From Craterostigma plantagineum (taxonomy: Eukaryota; Streptophyta; Magnoliopsida; Lamiales; Linderniaceae), in assembly GCA_027422505.1 (NCBI GenBank), contig JAPQWV010001637.1, positions 1 through 64,000 on the forward strand: DNA of 64,000 bases, written 5' to 3'. The notes under the pieces were generated by a model, which saw nothing but the letters and a program-made list of their open reading frames with translations, had not been told where the DNA came from and searched no databases. Positions 59,428-64,000 of this stretch are shown piece by piece. Numbering within the stretch: the first letter of the stretch is position 1; every line of letters starts with the position of its first letter. Made by a program: the position numbers and the translations under genes.

Positions 59428-62037
59428 ATGGAGAGTAGTAGTGGCAAGTCTGCTGTGGCAGGTGTAGTACTCTCTGCAGTTTTCTTTGTACATGTGTTTG
59501 TTTTAGCTAACGGTGCAGTGCATCCTTACCTGCTGAGTGCCAATGAGAAACCTATTTCAAGTATCTATGATACTTCCAAGTATGGTATGTTTCAGTTAAA
59601 GAATGGCTTGGCTAAGACTCCTCAGATGGGGTAATAACTGCAAGGGCCTTCTTCTCTTCATAGTATTTATCTCTACTTAACTTTTTTTTTTTCTGGTACT
59701 GATGAAATATGTGAAAAAAATATGGTTTCCTGAGATAGGTGGAATAGCTGGAATTTTTTCAAATGCAACCTAAGTGAGGATATCTTCAAGGAAACTGGTA
59801 AGCCTCTTAATAACTTTTCGCCAGATTTCAATTCGACGCCTCATTGCTTTTGAAATATTTCGAAACAGCCGATGCACTCGTTGATTCTGGGCTGGCGAAG
59901 TTGGGCTATATTTATGTCAACATAGGTAATTCAGCAAGCGCATATATAATTCATGTACATGTTCGTTTATCGTGAGCTCAGACATGCATAACTTTCTTGA
60001 AAATTTTCAGATGATTGTTGGTCCAAACCAGCACGAGATTCAAAGGTAACCAACCATAAAATTTAGGTCGAATTCTACCACAAATTCTGGTCCTAATCGG
60101 AATGTATATTGCAGGGGCGTATGGTTTCTGACCCTGAATTTTTTCCATCTGGGCTTAAAGCTCTTTCTGATTACGTCCACTCTAAGGGATTAAAACTCGG
60201 TATATATGGAGATGCAGGGTATGTAAGTATACATGAATAGACATACATATACGTAAGTATGTAATCTTCCGAAAAAGATGATCTTGATTTGAAATTTGCA
60301 AGGCTTCTGACGTGTCAATTTCGACCGGGTTCGCTTGGATACGAGTACGAGGATGCTGCCCTTCTTGCATCTTGGGTTAGCTTACCTAATCTTTTTCATG
60401 TCGATTTCAGAAAAAAAGATTATAATACACTCTAATATTTGCTTATTGATCATCTACTGACTAATCAGGGTATTGACTACCTCAAGTATGACAACTGTTT
60501 CAATCTCGGCATCGATGCAAAGATGAGGTATTATCATCTTAGTGCTGTAATAATAAGCGTTAACGCACGCAAACGCTTTTATAAATATATGTCTCTTCTA
60601 TTTTTTTACCAGGTACTCAAAGATGCGAGATGCCTTAAACGCGACTGGACGACAAATGTTCTATTCACTTTGCGATTGGTTAGCTTTGATCACTGTCTTT
60701 CTACGCAGTCATTTTGCATTATATTTTGGAAGTTCTTTTCTTCTTCTTCTTTTTTTTTTACAAATGTCAGCATTTTTAAATGTAGGGGTGAGAATGACCC
60801 GGCTTTATGGGCGGGCAGCGTTGGAAACAGTTGGCGAACGTCAAATGACATCATAGATTCGTGGGAAAGGTTATATGTCTGAAACTAAATTTCATTACAT
60901 TCGCAGCCACGAAGAAACTAAAATACAATTCTTGTTTTAGCATGACTTCGAATGCTGATATCAACGATCGATGGGCTGCGTACGCAGGCCCTGGTGGATG
61001 GAACGGTGAGTTAAAACATTTTACTAATTTTCTGGTAAAAATTATATCTTCGATTGATATGCGTGCTTTGGAAACTCTACGGTAGATGCTGATATGTTGG
61101 AAGTAGGCAATGGTGGGATGTCATATGAAGAGTACAGAGCTCATTTCAGCATATGGGCTTTAATGAAGGTAAACTTCACTAATACATACTCTTTATGTAA
61201 GAAAATGCATTGTGTATTCTGTATCAGGAAAAAAACAATCGGTTTTCTAACGATTCCTATTTGTTCCTTGTACGAACATTATTCAGTCTCCGCTTATCAT
61301 AGGCTGTGACGTAAGAAACATGACCAAAGAGACCTTTGAAATTATTGCGAACGAGGAAGTTATCGCAGTAAACCAAGGTATATATTTTTTGCTGTTTCTC
61401 GAAGCGTTTTTTGCATAACTCTCCTCTTCCTCTTCTTCTTCGTCTTCTTCTTCTTCTTCTTCTTCTTCTTTGTTTCTGACATGAAATCTTACAGATCCAC
61501 TTGGTGTTCAAGGAAGGAAGGTTCATACATATGGCCCTGATGGTAGTTATGAAGTATGCGTGTGTGCCTCTATTTAAAATACTTTTCTCCTTTTTTTTCT
61601 TATTCGTGTAATATGTACGATTGATTCGTTCATCATGCAATTTTCATCAGATCTGGGCAGGTCCCTTATCTGGGCAAAGATTAGTCGTCGTTTTATGGAA
61701 TCGATCTTCGAAAACGGCTACCGTTACAGCAGATTGGAGCGTAATAGGGCTCGAATCTTCTGCATCCGTCACTGTTAGAGATTTATGGAAGGTGAAACTT
61801 CGAAGAATACAGCACAGCATTATTACACAAACAATGTCGTCTATTCTCTTTTGATCATGAAAAGATCGAAATGTCTACTTATTTCTTTCATTATTAACTT
61901 ATCTTGCTTTATCATATTTCTGCTGCAGCACGAGTATATTTCGCTGAACTCGACGAGCTCGGTTAGCGCAAAGGTGGATTCTCATGCCTGTGAAATGTAC
62001 ATCTTAACTCCCGCGCTCAGCAAATCTGCAAGTTAAT
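59428..62037 (+). CDS. Alpha-galactosidase, glycoside hydrolase family 27
   Basis: It removes terminal alpha-galactose from raffinose-type sugars or wall galactomannan; the signal peptide suggests apoplast or vacuole. Fifteen exons, all in phase: 59428-59630, 59739-59797, 59869-59925, 60011-60045, 60115-60218, 60303-60375, 60469-60527, 60613-60678, 60786-60869, 60941-61005, 61086-61168, 61287-61377, 61495-61553, 61651-61791 and 61930-62037. Seen: hydrophobic leader ([20 protein letters not shown]), [42 protein letters not shown] with the nucleophile Asp, [50 protein letters not shown] and [20 protein letters not shown]. It resembles Arabidopsis AGAL3 (At3g56310). The frame is intact. Confidence 0.95.
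61424..61471 (+). repeat. (TTC)n microsatellite in an alpha-galactosidase intron
   Basis: A run of TTC and TCC triplets in intron 12, between the exons ending at 61377 and starting at 61495. Confidence 0.93.
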
Positions 62038-62463
62038 TGATAATTTTATTGCAACAAGTTTGTCTTTTTTTTCTTTGGTTTCTCCTCGAACTGTATCAAG
62101 GGTTGCCATTATTACCATGGAAGGACTGTGGGAGACAGATCAAAAATACAAACGCGATTTGTTCTCCACAGCTGAGTATTCGTACTCCGTCGAAGAAAAT
62201 CGACTGCATGTTAATTTTTCGTAAATAAACGTACGTAGTAGGAACATTAGAATCATAGATCATAAACATTCAATAACCGTAACTATGTTTCATTTCAGGC
62301 GTGTAAACACAATATATATCGAAGAACCCTATCGATATGCATGCATTTATGTCTATGTATATATATATATCATATAGTAAGCGTTCAAACTACTCTTGCA
62401 CCCCCATCCTTCAATCATGAAATCCTGTTAGCATAAACATGAAAATCAAATCAGCGTTTCCAT

Positions 62464-62796
62464 TCAAAGAACAAGAATTGTAGAGAAAGTAAAACAAACA
62501 AAAAAATTAAATATGCCTTTATTATCCTTTGAGATCATATTAATGTCTTTGCTAGGCCCAGAAACTGGAAAGATCCCCTTAGGCAACATGCTGAATATCA
62601 TCATCCAAGGCGCATCTCTCACAGTCGGCGCACCAACATTATTATGCTGAATATGATCCGTTTTGCCGAGAAATAATGCTCTTTTTTCGCCTCTAAAACC
62701 ATGCAGATTTCGAGCTTGGGCTGATCCAAGTTGGTAGGTGATCAGCATGAGGAAGAAGATGGCGCAGAAACAGTGGAAAAGATTGAGTTTTGCCAT
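62464..62796 (-). CDS. Small secreted signalling-peptide precursor, IDA-like (IDL) type
   Basis: IDA and IDL precursors release a short proline-rich peptide sensed by HAESA-type receptor kinases. The frame from 62796 starts with a clear signal peptide (MAKLNLFHCFCAIFFLMLIT, cleavage probably after AQA), then a variable basic region, then a conserved-looking block IFSMLPKGIFPVSGPSK near the C-terminus. LPKG, followed by PxxSGPSK, is the shape of the IDL core (LPKG-V-P-x-PPSGPSKR), although one Pro is missing here. As sequenced the frame runs on for about 25 hydrophobic residues. One extra A in the AAA at 62548-62550 would instead give SGPSKRH and a stop, as in IDL peptides. The frame extends beyond a likely real end near 62543. 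PIP/PIPL peptides are the main alternative. Confidence 0.6.
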   Translation of the reverse strand: MAKLNLFHCFCAIFFLMLITYQLGSAQARNLHGFRGEKRALFLGKTDHIQHNNVGAPTVRDAPWMMIFSMLPKGIFPVSGPSKDINMISKDNKGIFNFFVCFTFSTILVL

Positions 62797-62871
62797 GAAT
62801 TAATTACTAGCTGTAAATTAATGACGTATTGTATTCTATTGCATGTGAAATATATGGCTTTTTGAGCAGTA

Positions 62872-62882
62872 ACATATATATA
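62872..62882 (-). promoter_or_regulatory. TATA box of the IDL-type gene
   Basis: On the minus strand CCTATATATATGTTAC lies about 80 bases before the start codon at 62796. Confidence 0.6.
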
Positions 62883-63326
62883 GGCGCGCGAGGCTTTCCT
62901 TTGCTTCGAGGCCTTGGTGACGACAAGTCAAAGTGACTGTGTGAAATGAAGTTAAGGTAAAAGGTAAAAGAAAAGTGCTGTAAAAGAAGATTTTGTGTCT
63001 GTGGTACATTTATGGTGTCGTCTTCCATCAGTTCTCGACTTTGCTTTTCTTTCGTACAACTTTTATCAGTGCAAGCAATGTGGTAATGGTAATTGGTAAC
63101 AATAAATTTGCTTTTTACTAATAATCGTCTCTAACGTAGTAGCTCTTGTTGATACCATCTTAGACTTCTGACAATTGACATTATAGAAACTTTGCCGACT
63201 ATTTTTTATTACTAGAAATGAAATGATGGTCGTGGGCCAGTGAGAAGATGCTGCAAGGCTGTAGAAACATTGATAATTGTGGGCCGGCCTACTGAGTGAG
63301 CCCAATATTTAAGGCCCAATTTAAAA

Positions 63327-63360
63327 TGGCGGGATCAACGACTCAGTTTCGGCGGGAAAC
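63327..63360 (+). promoter_or_regulatory. E2F binding sites in the ETG1 promoter
   Basis: TTTCGGCGGGAAA at 63347-63359 contains the canonical E2F core GGCGGGAAA, and TGGCGGGA at 63327-63334 is a second weaker match. They lie 100-135 bp before the ETG1 start codon. ETG1 is by name an E2F target gene in Arabidopsis, so the match between site and gene is expected and supportive. Confidence 0.75.
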
Positions 63361-63459
63361 ATATTCGCGCGGGAGAATGCCCTATTTGTAGAACAAGCAA
63401 AGCCCTAGCGATTGTTTGATAATCAAGAAAAAAAAAAGTAAAACGGAGATACAGCAAAG

Positions 63460-64000
63460 ATGGTTGGATTACCATACGATTGCCTCGCGAATCCTCTCGG
63501 AGCCGTCAGATTGACGTTCGAGAAGATGGCGGCGTCGAGTTCAGATGCGGCGGCGCTCGACGGCAAGGACTGGGGAGTTCGCGATCTATTTCACCGGTTT
63601 TTGACTGATGCGGATGGGCTATCGGAGGTTGATCTTTGACTTTGTTATGTCCTTTTTTCCGTGATCATGTTTTCTTTTGCTGTCAGTCAGTCTTTTGTGA
63701 ATAAAGAAATTCTGAATTTTGGAGCCTGCCGGCAACTTGTATTTCATTAGGTGCCGATGCTAACCCCATCAACCATTAAAAGAATACGGCCAAACACTCT
63801 TGTGCGCCTTCGGGGGATGATACAAGATATGTTCGGAAATGAATATTACGTTGGTGCTTACAAGGTATTTCCTACTCTGCTTCCTGTCCTCATGTGAGAG
63901 CTACTGTAGTGTGCTTATATTTGAATAAGACATTTTCCCTTGTCCATATTATGAAGCAGGAAGGGGATGCGTGGAGAACTACAAAATATGCTGATGCTTC
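63460..64000 (+). CDS. ETG1: ETG1 / MCM-binding protein (MCMBP), 5' part only
   Basis: ETG1 binds the MCM replicative helicase complex and is needed for DNA replication and sister-chromatid cohesion. Exons 63460-63627, 63751-63864 and 63960 to the window edge are in phase. Seen: MVGLPYDCLANPLGAVRLTF, GKDWGVRDLFHRFLTDADG, then VPMLTPSTIKRIRPNTLVRL, RGMIQDMFGNEYYVGAYK and EGDAWRTTKYADAS, which track the N-terminus of plant ETG1 closely. Upstream there are E2F sites and GGCCCAAT (site II-like) elements at about 63313, as expected for a replication gene. About a fifth of the protein is inside the window. Confidence 0.93.

Noticed and set aside
1..64000. CRISPR arrays, operons, plasmid or phage features
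   Set aside because: The window is plant nuclear DNA. The only regularly spaced repeats are the transposon palindromes, which have no spacer structure or cas genes.

Overview
This window is nuclear DNA from a flowering plant, almost certainly a eudicot. The genes are intron-rich with GT-AG junctions, the intergenic DNA is AT-rich, and plant-only families are present: a VND-type NAC, a SOC1-clade MADS gene, a SKU5-like protein, an alpha-expansin, MIR319, an ATL RING-H2 gene, group IX ERFs, and Copia and Mutator-like transposons. I cannot name the species from the sequence.

Layout: BAG co-chaperone (1-936, minus, cut by the window edge); a 1.6 kb foldback element with a 10-bp target duplication (2662-4263); MADS-box gene (6358-8334); pectin methylesterase (8922-10837); VND-type NAC (14076-15446); SKU5-like GPI-anchored protein (17036-19775, minus); a 3.35 kb Mutator-like element with a plant-mobile-domain gene and a truncated transposase (21599-24951); an asparaginase/isoaspartyl-peptidase-like gene (25116-27035); two group IX ERF genes pointing apart (27389-28062 minus, 39076-39629 plus) on either side of an 8.3 kb Mutator-like repeat that was itself split by a young Copia retrotransposon (29201-37549, Copia 30982-35541); plastid-type GNAT acetyltransferase (39919-41048, minus); zeta-crystallin-like quinone oxidoreductase (41198-42950); a MIR319 hairpin (43460-43710, minus); tRNA-His (45027-45097) followed by a tandem duplication of about 510 bp; ATL RING-H2 ligase (46269-46810, minus); alpha-expansin (50799-51656); UDP-xylose transporter (52981-55145); MATE transporter (55653-57107, minus); alpha-galactosidase (59428-62037); an IDA-like peptide precursor (62464-62796, minus); and the start of ETG1/MCM-binding protein (63460-64000).

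Many of the products act on the cell wall or in development (pectin methylesterase, SKU5-like, expansin, UDP-xylose transport, VND xylem regulator, alpha-galactosidase, IDA-like peptide). This is ordinary co-residence on a chromosome, not an operon-like system.

The main structural signals are three separate insertions with 9-10 bp target duplications typical of Mutator-like elements, an array of imperfect palindromes at both ends of one of them, and a microRNA gene that codes for no protein. The main quality signal is that nearly every conserved gene between 1 and 46.5 kb carries one or more single-base frame breaks, mostly one base missing from a short homopolymer, while genes from 50.8 kb on are nearly all clean. 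This looks more like uneven consensus polishing than real gene death.
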